NCBI GenBank assembly: GCA_030867875.1
Contig: JAOWCC010001589.1
Span: 139,783,745-139,847,744 of the forward strand
DNA: 64,000 nucleotides
Origin: Actinernus sp. WN-2022
Taxonomy: Eukaryota; Cnidaria; Anthozoa; Actiniaria; Actinernidae
Direction: 5' to 3'
Shown: piece by piece, positions 24,301-37,300 of the stretch
How the letters are laid out: each line of letters starts with the position of its first letter
Position numbering within the stretch: the first letter of the stretch is position 1
Translations under genes and position numbers: made by a program
Notes under the pieces: generated by a model
What the model was told of the DNA's origin: nothing
The model's database searches: none
Seen by the model: only the letters and a program-made list of their open reading frames with translations

Positions 24301-25335
24301 CATCACCGACATTTGCTGAATTTCTTTGTTCTTGTAAATTAAGCTATTTCCTTTAGATTTTTTTTTGTAAAATCACTTTGATAAGCTTCAAATATAACTA
24401 TAAATTTAAAAATAGGTAATTTGTCTGTACCAGCATGCTTTTGTATAATAAGTATAATGTCGGTGATGACATCACATCGTTAGCATATTCGAAATATAAA
24501 CCTTTATATCTCATAGATGCATCACCCAAATCAAGAAATATTCTACCATTGGACTATCATCCACTTTATGTACAATCGCTATATCAAGGATAACTGGCTA
24601 GGGCTTATATGCATTTTAACGGTCGGCATGCGCTATGTACAAAAACTGGGAACAGCGATTGGGATCAGGATGGTCTTATGAGGAGAAATAATTCCTGCAT
24701 GTGCGAGCAATTAATGAGTCGGGAAACTGGATACAGATGTTTATATTAAACCGACTGACAGTCGTCAGTATTTACATCACTCGTCATGCTACCCTAGTGC
24801 CTGTAACAATGGAATCCCGTATCTGCAAGCGTCGAGATTGAGGAGGATTTGTTTCAAGACATTTTTGAGAAGAGGTCAGAGGATCTATGTAGATTATTTA
24901 CTGAGAGGGGATATAAAAGGAGGTTTGTGAGACAGCAGATAGATAGAGCCAGGAGGATATTTCGGCAGGAGACGTTAAGAAATATATCTGAAGTATATAT
25001 TTGTCTATTTTAGGACGGTAATGAACAAATATATATTTAAAACATATTTCCTGATATACAATTTTGGTTAAAACATATTTTTCAGTTGTCTTGGGGGTCA
25101 GGCCAATCAGAAAATATATTTTGGACAACATTCCATAATTGTATATATTTATATTAGTATATTTGTCGAGGAAAACCTTTTTGGCATTGTCTGTATATAT
25201 ATATACACTCGTTTTCAAAAACATTGCTTTTGATTTATATATATATACCTTTTGTTCTCCATTGTTTTAGCTGTCAAATTTGACAAGAATACAAAAGGTA
25301 TATGTATATTTGCAGTGCAATGTTTTTGAAAACGA

Positions 25336-25373
<38 letters not shown>

Positions 25374-28300
25374 TGAAGAAAAAAGACAAATAAACTACAA
25401 GTTCATCCTTACAAGCCTGTTTCGTGGTTGCCCACTCGTCAGGGGATTTTATATATATATATATATATAACTTGTAATGAAGATCCAATGTCTTATGCCA
25501 ACGGATTGTCCAGCTACAAGGATCCAAGGATTCATAGACGGTGCTTTGCAAGGAGTTCAATAATATTAATAAAAATGGCAAAGACCGTCAACTTATAACT
25601 GTAAAAAATATATTGAGAACGTTTCGGCCATTCAGCCTTCTTCAGCTTAAAAAAAAAAAAAAAAAAAAAAAAAAATGCAGCCGTTTGCAAAAATTCTGAC
25701 CCCCCTCAGCATATATAAATATATATAAAAAGTGTATCAAACATTATGGGATACCTCTTCCTATATTTTTTTCTGAAGCCCTTGATGATAGGCAACTTGA
25801 AAAAAATATCAGCAATAACATCCCATAATGTTAGATATATATTTATATATGGTAAGGAGGTCAGAATTTATGAAAATTGCTGTATATATATATATATATA
25901 TAATCAGAATAAAGGTGAAAGAGAAAAATATGCCCTGAATGGGATTCGAACCCACGGCCTCGGTACACTAGTCCGATGTGTTAACCACTACACCATCAGG
26001 ACGACCACGCTGGAAACGCAGCCGACTTTGGTTATTTGTGGTACCGTGAGTTTTTCCCAGGCTTTTTCTCTTTCGGGTTCGGGACGGGAAAGCCCATAAC
26101 TTCTCAACTAAGCGTTCAACCTAAGGATCATTATTGATTCACAGGCACATACGTCCAACTTAGGAATTGCATAGCCAGAAGGATCCGAATGGATACGAGC
26201 TTATTTAAATATATATTAAGTATATAGAGAGAAGAAACCCGTCCCTAATAAGCTCGTATCCATTCGGATCCTTCTGGCTATGCAATTCCTAAGTTGGACG
26301 TATGTGCCTGTGAATCAATAATGATCCTTAGGTTGAAAGCTTAGTTGAGAAGTTATGGGCTTTCCCGTCCCGAACCCAAAAGAGAAAAAGCCTGGGAAAA
26401 ACTCACGGTACCACAAATAACCAAAGTCGGCTGCGTTTCCAGCGTGGTCGTCCTGATGGTGTAGTGGTTAACACATCGGACTAGTGTACCGAGGCCGTGG
26501 GTTCGAATCCCATTCAGGGCATATTTTTCTCTTTCACCTTTATTCTGATTATTAATATTAGGGACGGGTTTCTTCTCTCTATATACTTAATATATATATA
26601 TATCGATTTCTTCTTATCATAAAATACAATCTTACACTCATGGCGATGTAGGGTGCCAGAATTCCACCAATACGAGCACTTGTGGAGCCTATCCCCTGGG
26701 CAGTGTTTCTGGTTGAATAATTTTGAAAACCATAATTAGTATTTTAGAGCATGAAAACATATCTAAGTTCATACAAGTGTGATGACAATCTTAATATTAT
26801 AGATGCCTTCATCTCCAGCAAGCGTACGACGTATCATAATAAAGACACATTATCAAATATACCGAATTGTCTCGATTAAACTGCTGTTTTTATTTTTATT
26901 TTTAAAGCTCAAGGGAGAATATTTAGTAAAAAAATAACTGATTTGAACTCATAATTCTTTTTTTCTTGGACTATACAAGCTTCATTTTAGCCATTTTGTT
27001 GAATGTGCAACAAAGTTGCACTCTGGGATATTTCAAATGCTCTACGCTCAATGCATTTTGGGGCACATTTCTGTCGCTACCGTCGCTACTAAAACTGAAA
27101 GTGGTTTCCATTTAGAAAATACGCTGTCTCCACTGTCGACGAGATATATATATTTTTTCTATCTCGGCGATAGCGAATTTACTCGTCGCTGCTGTCGCTA
27201 CCTTCGCTCGATAGTAGGTTTCCATATATCAGCGCTGTCGTCGGAAACGTTTTTCGACGACAGTGGCGACGTGAGCGATTATATGGAAACCAGGCTTAAT
27301 GGCGAACTGTTCCTGCTGAACTATCCTTCAAGTATGCTGTCTTTGTCGATTAAGGGAACCACTTTGGACACATTATTTTAAGGGCTTTTATTATGGAATC
27401 GGTTCACAAAAGAACGAGAAACAGCAATTGAATTGAACTAACTCTTGAATAGAAGCGGTATTGAAGGTAAGAAGGTCGTAGTGTACTTGTATGGGTTGTA
27501 GTAGCAATTATAGTGCATTGTTTCGTCTGTCCAGGTAACCACTTTCTCGAATAACAATTCACTCGTATTGAGCATAGGAAGGTGGGCTAAATGATGATTA
27601 CGATTCGAAGTGACCAAACTTTATACAATCATGATTTGGGAATAATATGTAATTTGTTTCTCATACAATCACTGCAAAGTCGTCCGCCGTTTTGGACAAG
27701 TAGTTGTCCTTAATGAGCATGCGCGGACGCAATTTTGTCTCGTATTGCTGGTAACATTTTCCGCCCCCTATCACGAATCATGTCACGAATTTTGCGTGAG
27801 CAATCCAAGTCAATCAAACTAATTCAACTGCGTGCGCCAGAAGTGGCACTTTTAAATTTACGAACCAATCAGAACACCGCAATTGTCATTTCGACCAATC
27901 AGAAAAAAGATCAGAATTTGGTCTGTTTACACGCGCTTTGGCAAGTATTTGTATCAGGCTCTCCTTTCCTTTCTCTCCCTTCTCCGCGCGCGCTGTGAAT
28001 TCATAGGAAATGCTTGCAGGTTAGCTGAGTGTGGGCCGCGTATCAAAGAAATACGGTATTAAGAAACCACATTAGAAACACGACTATGACTGTCTACGAC
28101 CTGATATAAAGTATGTAAAACCCCAGCCGTTTGATTCTTTTAATACCTAAGAACAGTTGGGAAGAGTTCTGATGTAATTAAGTATACGCTCGTCCAGTTC
28201 GTTCCACTCAACAAGTACCCAAGAATGCACAACCCAGTGGTAACCAATGGATAATCTAGAAACAAAAAATAATTTTAACATAATACCTTTTTAATAATAT

Positions 28301-31300
28301 TTAATAATATTTTTTACCCAGGTTAACTAGAGTTACAAAAGTATTTTTCATCTAGGCCCTAAAACAACAGAAGCAAAATAAAATAAAATAAATACCATTC
28401 AAAAACTCATGCATAATTAATGAGCATTTTGTCCAATCAGATGAAGCAAATCAGTCACGTGCATGCCCCTTTATACCTGATAAAATCTCATCATTCTAAA
28501 AGGCCCGCGGAGGGATTTGAATTCTGTCCCAGAGGGAAACGGGGTTAATGATTGAGACAATGGAATTTCTATTGATGTTTCAGCTTTCTCACTGAATTGC
28601 TACTTAGGATGAACGTTTTATATAAAGAATATTAATGAACATGAAATTTTATATAAAGTTTCATCCTAATTAAGAATTCACTGATAAAGACCCAAATATA
28701 GCAAAAAGTACACGGAACATAAGGTACCTAGATAATAAATTTTGCACTAAATTTACTAATATCAGCAGACTACCGAGATACACAGATAATATTTTTAAAA
28801 TGAAGTTATCCAACTACCATTACTTGTTTACCGAGCCACTGTTTAGTTCCAGTTATTAAACCAAACTCAAAGCCGTAAAATTATAAAAACGTGCATTAAA
28901 CTTACATATTTTGTGCCGGAGTCAAAAATTTTGAGTCTGCCGTCATGTCAGTCACATCGCTTTCCAAGTCTTGAACTTTATCGAGGTAAACCACGACACC
29001 AAATCCTTCAAGTGCAGATTCTTCTTGCATTGCGAAACGCCGCTTCAAACAACATAGTATGGTAATTTCTTCATGTCATTCCCTTGAGATGTTCGTAATT
29101 GCAGGCGGTGATTACTCGAATATTTTGCATGGCGTTGTGAATACAAAGGTTCAATGGTTCATTAAGTAACCATTCCCTTGAGATGTGCGTCTTTCTTTCA
29201 TTGCATTCTTAAAGCGTTTTTGAAGCCGTTTAAAGCACTCACAGTACGTGTTTTATCAAGTCTAAAAATTCTCGGGCTTCGCCCTCGAATTTTTAAACTT
29301 GATAAAACACTGCTGTTCGTGTTTTAAACAGTACTTAAAATAAATAAACAAACTATTTTAACTAACCATACACCGTCGAGCGTTCTCTCATAATACACCC
29401 AAGTCACAAAATACCCTTTACTAAGTATACCCTACTAATCATAACTAAACCACCCCATGCGCCCTACAGGGAAACAGACACCCAAATGCGTGTATAGAAG
29501 ATTTTACTGTTCAACTTGAAGAAATAATGAAAAAGCTTAATCAAGATAAATATCAAGTTTATATTCTGGGTGACATGAATATTGATTTTGTTTAAATACA
29601 ATACCCATTCACAAACTGAAGATTATTTAGATATGCTCTTCTCTAATAATTTTTTGCCAATAATTACAAAGCCAACAAGACTAACTAGCCATACTGCAAC
29701 CTTGATAGATCACATATATACAAATGCATCTACCCCACTTATTTCTGGAATTGCTACCATAGATATTTCGGATCACTTACCTACGTTCTGCATTGCTGAT
29801 ATAGCAATAAAAAGAAAAAACAATAAAATATTTCATAGGAACTATAGCAATTTTAACCAACATTCATACCTATATGATATCAGTACAATTGACTGGAATG
29901 CTATCAACAATGAATGCAGAAATTTAAATGAAATAACAACTAATACAATTAAAGCAATTAATAAAATAATAGATAAACATCCACCTAAGAAATTGGCATC
30001 CCTAAGCAAAAGAAAACAACTAACAAAATCCTGGATAACTAATGGCATCTTAAAATCAATCAAAACTAAACAAAATATGTATAAAACACATTTTCTCTCT
30101 AATAATCCAAATAAAATAGATCAATTTAAGAAGTATGCTAATAAACTCAACCAGCTTAAAACCCACAATAAGAAGGCATACTATTGTAAACATTTTGAAT
30201 TTTGCAAAAACAATCTAAAAGCTACATGGAAATTGATTGGTACATTAATAAAACGAAAAACAAAGGGACAGACCTGCCCATCAAGAATCGAAAGAAATAA
30301 TAAAATATATACTAGTAAAGCAGATATTGCCGAACAATTTAACCAACACTTTATTAATGTAGGCCCTCACCTAGCAAGTGCTATTGGACACAACAATGAA
30401 GACCCCATTAAATACATAAACTCATCACCAACTTCTAGTTTCTTTATGTCTCCCGTTACAGAGACCGAAGTATGTAAGTTATTTGCAAACCTAAATGAAA
30501 ATAAAGCCTCACTTGATATCCCAAATAGACTAATCAAAATTGCCTGTGAACCACTCTCAAAACCTTTTACACTTATCTACAATCAATCTATTGCAACTGG
30601 TATAGTGCCAGGTGTCTTTAAAATATCCAGAGTCACCCCCATATACAAGAGTGGTGAAGTTACTGACACTGGAAATTATAGACCAATTTCAACATTATCA
30701 GCATTTAGCAAAGTCTTTGAACGATTAATATACAACCAGCTTCAATCTTTTTTAGAGAAACATGATATTTTATATAAATATCAATTTGGGTTTAGGAAAG
30801 GATTTTCCACCGAACAAGCTATTTTAGAAATTACTGAAAACTTAAACCTTGCAATTGACAAAAACAAATTACTTGTGGTCTCTTTCTTGACTTCTCCAAG
30901 GCATTCGACACCGTTAACCACAAAATTTTACTTTCCAAATTATATGCCTATGGAATTAGTGGAATCCCACTTAAATGGTTTGAAAACTATCTAAAAAATC
31001 GTAATCAATACGTAAAAATTGACGAAGTCGAATCAAGTATGGAAACAGTCATTTGTGGGATACCTCCGTGATCAACATTAGGACCCCTATTATTCCTATT
31101 ATATATCAATGATCTACCAAATTCTTCTGCTAAGCTTTCTTTCAGGATATTTGCAGACGATACTAATATCTTTTTTGCTAGTGATAATGTTAAAGAACTT
31201 GAAACCGTAATGAATGATGAACTGAAATTAGTTTTAAATTATTGTGTTACTAATAAGTTGTCTATTAATTTTAAGAAGACTAATTATATGGTTATAACTT

Positions 31301-34300
31301 CGTCTAGGAAAAAAGTAAATATCAACATTAACAACATTGAACGTAAAAGCTATATAAAATATTTAGGTATTTACATTGATGAACATATAAAATGGGATAC
31401 TCAGATTCAACATATCAATAATAAACTTGCCAAAAATATTGGAATCATCAATAAACTAAGATACTATCTTGATCTCCATATGCTAAAACAATTATATTAT
31501 ACCCTTATATATCCATATTTGAACTATGGTTTATTGGGTTGGGGTTCTACCTATAAAACAAATTAACCAAAATCTATACCAAACAAAATAAATGTATACG
31601 AAATATATTCTTTGCTCATAGTAGGGAAAACGCTAGCCCCTATTATAGCCTTCTTGAAATTCTAAAATTTGAAAATATCCATAAATATAAAATGTCACTT
31701 TTTACACATAAAATTCAAAATAATAAAAATAGTATTCCAGCCGTATTCTCTGATATCCTTACACCAATATCCGAAATTCATTCCTACAATACCAGATATG
31801 CTGCCATTTTTTTTTTCTACAAACCCAAAGTGAGAACAAAGTATGGGATTCATACATTTCGGTCCTCCGCACCCAAACTCTGGGAATCTATACCAACAGA
31901 ACTTAAAGACCTTCCATACCATGCTTTCAAAAAAAAATACAAAAAGTTTCTTTTGGATGACCAAATCTAATTGTAAACAAATAAAACACCTTACATATTT
32001 TCATAAGTATTTAATGAATTTAGTGAATGTATAGCTATAATACCATTATAATTATACTTGTTTACTTACAATATCTATATATACTAGTTACTCATCTTAT
32101 TGATTATTATCTAGTAGTCATAATCAATTTTAATGGATCCAGTTCTTTCCTTTTATCCTTCTCTCTTTTTTTCCTTCTTCTACATAATACATGTCTCAAT
32201 CGTCATTACTAGTAACATAGGCGGTGACCAACTCGAAAGCATTTCTGATACTTTGGTCTCTGCACACCTATTTTGTATATTTCTGTATTATGTTATGTCT
32301 TTTTTAATATCTGTAATTAATTATTTGTACCTATTATATATCATGTAAACAATGTGAAAAAATAAAAAAATAAAATAAAAAAAACTTGAAACTTGCCCCT
32401 AAGTCACAAAATATTCTAAGTTAGGTATTGCAATATTAAGATATTTCGCTTTAAAAGTCGCCAGAGATGGCACATTTCTCAAACCAACATCCAGAGACTT
32501 CCAGTCACTTGCTGCTAAAAATCTAAAATAACGTTTACCTGTGGCAGTTAACTTTAGGCAGCCGGAGTCTCTGATCTTGTGAACCTCTAGTATTAATGCG
32601 ATGGATAATATTATGACAGAACAGTTTAACAATATCAGCTAAATATGATGGCGTTCATCGATAGGATACCATACTAAGTTTTAATTTAAAATAATATCGA
32701 CAGTGGGATATATTTATATTCAGTACCAAGGATTAGTCTTGCCGCTCATTTCTGTAGACGGAGAATTATGTCAATGTTATTTTTACACAATCTTATTATC
32801 CCACACAATACATGAATATAATCCAACAGTGATACCACCAAATAATTATAATAGGCAGGGCAAGCACTCAGGGGAAGTGGTGTTTTATCCGTACCAGTAT
32901 ATGCTAAGGCACCTGGATAGATCATTTTAGAAAAAATACCAGTTTAAAGAATGGATGCCAAGGGGACGTTCATGTGTGACAGATTCAATCAAAGAACCAT
33001 TAATAGTGATGGCAATACCAGGTATCTCATATAGTTTCCTTGATTATGCAACAGCTATTGCCTTGGGTTTCTTTACAATGAGCATACATTTTCATGAAAT
33101 TGAATAACTGGAAGTAATTCGCGCGAGTGATCATCTATGCTACTACCGGAAACGTAGAATCATCGGCATATAAATGTAGCTCAGTTTCAGTGAGATGCAA
33201 GGAAATTAAATGTCATACATGTAGAATACAAACAAGAGGAGACCCAATATTGCCGGATCCTGTGGTACCATGGAAGTGTTCGGAGAATATATTCCCGCTC
33301 ACATTTCCCTCTGCCATTCTGTATATTTCATGCAAAGCGGTTATGAAAACGAGGCTAACGGTGACTCGTCCGCGAATGTGAAACAAACAAGGACATTATC
33401 CTTAAAACAAATCGAGAAATTCACTGTACAAACGTGTACTATTTCTATCTACAGCACCTTGACTGTCGTAGCGTCGCTCGAGTCACCGTTCGCCTCGTTT
33501 TCTTGCAGTGTTATCACTTTACATGACAATGGCGGAAGGAACTGTGAGGGGGAGTATTGACCATGAACAGCTACTTGGAATGTTCTGATAGTGAGATAAG
33601 TAGAAGCGTTTTGAGCACGGCAATCCTACTTGGGTACGGCAATCCTACTTGGGCACGGCAATCCTACTTGGGCACGGCAATCCTACTTGGGCACGGCACT
33701 TCAAACAGTTGGACAGAAACTATCGTTTTACAGCGTCTCAGAATCACTAGATTTTCGGACACGCGTACCCGGAACTTTTCATTGGTGCGACAAGGATAAG
33801 GGGTGCCGTGCCGAAACAATTTGGTACGCATACCAATAATTTAGTAGTACCGTGCGCAAAATAACTGTCGCGTAAACTTGGCTTCAGCTTCAATAATAGC
33901 AAACAGTGATCGACGAGATCATGTGCGTACCGCGCTAATTTAGTTATATGAACTGACATACATACTTTATTGACAAATGCATGTTTTTTTTATCCTGGAT
34001 TATTTATCATTTTAACTGAACTATCAATGCATTTCCGCCTCGTTTTGACATATATAGTAAGGTCCCCGAAAAAAGCCTCTTTTTCGATATAAGAATATAA
34101 AATTTTATATTTTCCCGGTCCGGTATCCATCGAAATCGCTCGATCTGATTGGCTTCTCAGCGGTCTGGTTTTTTACTCCGTACGGACCTCGCGAACCGTT
34201 TCGCTCATGAGTCATCGCTTCTGGTATTGTTTACAACCATACGTAAGCGTTCTTGCTATCTTAGAAACGGTAATTAACACTTAAAAGAGCAAAAACGAGT

Positions 34301-37300
34301 CGGACAATTGCCCTATATCATTATGACGTCGCGGCTTGTTTATGAGGGGGACAGAATCGACATGAACAATATAATTTTGAACTAAATCTGCTCTGCTGAG
34401 GAAAATTTAACTTCGAATTGTCTGGTTTCCAGATATCAGCTGTATCAATGTTTATCCCACAATATTTACCGTATCTGGTGGCTGTTACCGCTATTCTACG
34501 TTCTACAAAATGCATTTGATAGCGATTTCCTTTGTGTTGTTGCTGTTTTGTCCCCCTCCCACGACCGTGATCCTTAGCGTTTAAACAATAGATTGTTTTG
34601 ATTTGACGTCATAATGATATAGGGCAATTAAACCTATTATAGGGAGAGTGAATCTTATTATCAAGCTCACGAAGAAAATATTTTACAAGAAAACAAAAAC
34701 TTTCCCAACAGATCTACAAACAACAGTTAACAGTACTTGGAGCTAGAAGACGAAGAACTCGCAGCAATTCAATAATTTATTGAAGGGAAATGACCTACGT
34801 CTATGATATCCATATTACACAAAGATTCTGCTAAGCTTTCAGTGAAACTATAGAGAAACAGAATAAATACCTGCTATTAACCTCAGTGTCCTTCTGCATG
34901 TGCACATTTTACATAAACATGGCGCAGTGCATGACCGAGCTCTGGCCGTTACGTTAGAATCCTAATTTCAGTGCAGTTTATAAAGATGCTTGATTGAGAA
35001 GTTCTTCCTTGAATCTATTTTGAACATTATGCGGCACAACTGAGTGGTCACATAATGTTCAAAAGTTTAAATTCCTACAAGTCGGTCTCCATCATCAGCG
35101 ACATATGCATATGTCGTTGTCGTTCTTCGGAGAATTTCACTAGCCACTTTAAATTGTAAATACTAGGGCCATAGGGGTATAGGGAGTAAAATATCAAGCC
35201 AAGTACAATGTCGTTTGCTGACAGTCTAAAGATAGGAAATGTTGAGAACGATGCCTGAACAGTCCTTTGCTGAGGCAACAGTTGTAATGTTGAAGCCTGA
35301 TTGCACATTGAATGTTAACTTGATTTGTCAAGATGGAGGATCCTCGTGAGTCCAGCAAAAAGGAGACGTGTAGCTGTACTTCATGGCTCTAACTCTGTTG
35401 TATGTTTGAAAACACTTTTTCGCGATAACAATGTTGACAATGTTGTCTATAAAGTAACTCTATTTAGTACTTTATCATTTGATAGTAAGATTATATTTTG
35501 AGCTATAATTTGCTCATAAACTCAAAAACGTGAACCACACACGATGATTCACTTGCAGTATATCCAGATCTGAACTGATTGAAGACTTGGGGAAGGCTTC
35601 GTCAGGTGATTTTCCATATTTGGCGTATAACAGCTAAACGACTTCTGTTATTTGTGGAGCTTTGCATATACACCGTATTTTTTTTAGAATTACGAATTTG
35701 TTGGTAGGGAAAAACATATAAAAAAACGTTATTTACCGGCCTTGGTCGGTTCGTATAGAGAAACACTTTACCCTCGGTCTTCAAAACGACCCTTTGCCTT
35801 GTGGCATCGGACCCTTTTCAAGACTTCTGGAAACAAAATTATCCATACGGACCTCCTAACCGCGAAATAACACATGTATCAAACGTTTTTCAAAGTCCAT
35901 GTTTGCGCAGTTGTTATACTTGTAAATAGGTGTTTGCCATTTTCGGAGAATGGTTTATTAACATTCTTATACTCATAATTTATATTCTTCCACCTAAGCG
36001 ACTAACTTCCATCCGGATGTTTTCGAGATAACAATTTTCGTCATTCTCGCGTTCTCGCATTCTCATCTCTCGCGTCATTCTCGCGCTGGTAGTTTTTCCC
36101 AGCCGTCCGAAACAAGCGTCTAGAACTCTCTTGTCCGCTTTAAAAAGGAGAGCTTTTAATTTTATTAAAGGAACTCTGATTGTTCATTGTCATGCTGTAA
36201 CACGTGATTGCTTTCAGCCAATTATCTGCCTGAATGTCTTTTAATTACAAGGAACTCAGTTTGAATATATATATTTGTATATGAGATCATGGCGTGATGG
36301 AGTATTACATATTAGTAAATGTATTCTCGAATTCTAATAAGTACAGTTCAGCCGTTCAATTTTTAAGTTTAGTGAGAACACGTCTTGTTAGTTTCAGATT
36401 TTCAAACTTTTAAATTCTTTTTTAACTGTAACTCTAGGTAAGAGTAAGCCGTCGAAACAAACTCAGATGTAATTACGAGCCTTCTTACCCCTTATTTTAA
36501 CTCGTGTACCGGCCCAAACAACACCGGTGGCGGTACGTATGTTTACACAAACGTTAACAACGTAGCGTGAAGTATTTCATTGTAATACATCTAGACCGTT
36601 GGCGTACGGCCTTGAATGTGAATTAATGACCGAACACTACCCTTTTATATATGGTTTATATACCCACCACGCCCTAAATCCATAATTCTCAGGCAATCGA
36701 AGCTTTTTTACAGGAGTAAAGCTTCTTTGAAATGTAAATTTGAAAACAATACATTGATTTCTAGTTGGTTAGCTCTTTGAAGCTTTTAACTATGATTTGT
36801 AATGGGACTTTTGCAGGTATGCAGTCACGTGGTTGTACTGGATGGGAAAAAATCTGACTTCATTTATTTAAAGGCACATGTACGAGATCGGTAAAGTTAT
36901 CAACAAAACCTGTTTGTAAACTGAGTAAGCGCTATTTTTCATCTCCAATCGATCGATTGTCAATTTACAAAGAGGTCATGAAATACTAACCTTTATAAAA
37001 AGCCAGGATTACAAGGAATGAGACTCCTGCAATTGTAATGATGCTCCCGTGAACAACACGACGACCAAACCTAATGTTAAGAAAGGTAAAATAATAATAT
37101 GGAGATGAGAAAATAAACCTTAAAATTAAACACTGTGCAACTTGTTGACTGGATGGGTACAGTAAGTCGAGAAATACGGTAAAAACATTTGCTGTATACT
37201 GTAACGGCACAACTTACATAATCTCGCCGATGTATTTCTTGGATGTAATCGGATCTTTAAAACAGAATCAGTATAAGTGAAAGAGCTACTGCAGCCACCG

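Larger units (their letters stand above)
25900..26580. repeat. Long palindrome with 310-320-bp arms
   Basis: Left arm about 25902-26216 and right arm about 26245-26555 are reverse complements with only a handful of differences, such as AGCGTT versus AGCTTT near 26112/26338. The centre, GTATATAGAGAGAAGAAACC, recurs inverted just beyond the right arm (about 26563-26590). Each arm carries one tRNA-like gene. Confidence 0.85.

Noticed and set aside
25617..25648. Second hammerhead core (CTGAAGA...GAAAC, minus strand)
   Set aside because: Stem II needs an extra unpaired A and no clear cleavage triplet follows at the right place.
25746..26099. 117-residue open frame over the left tRNA-like gene
   Set aside because: Antisense reading through tRNA and palindrome sequence.
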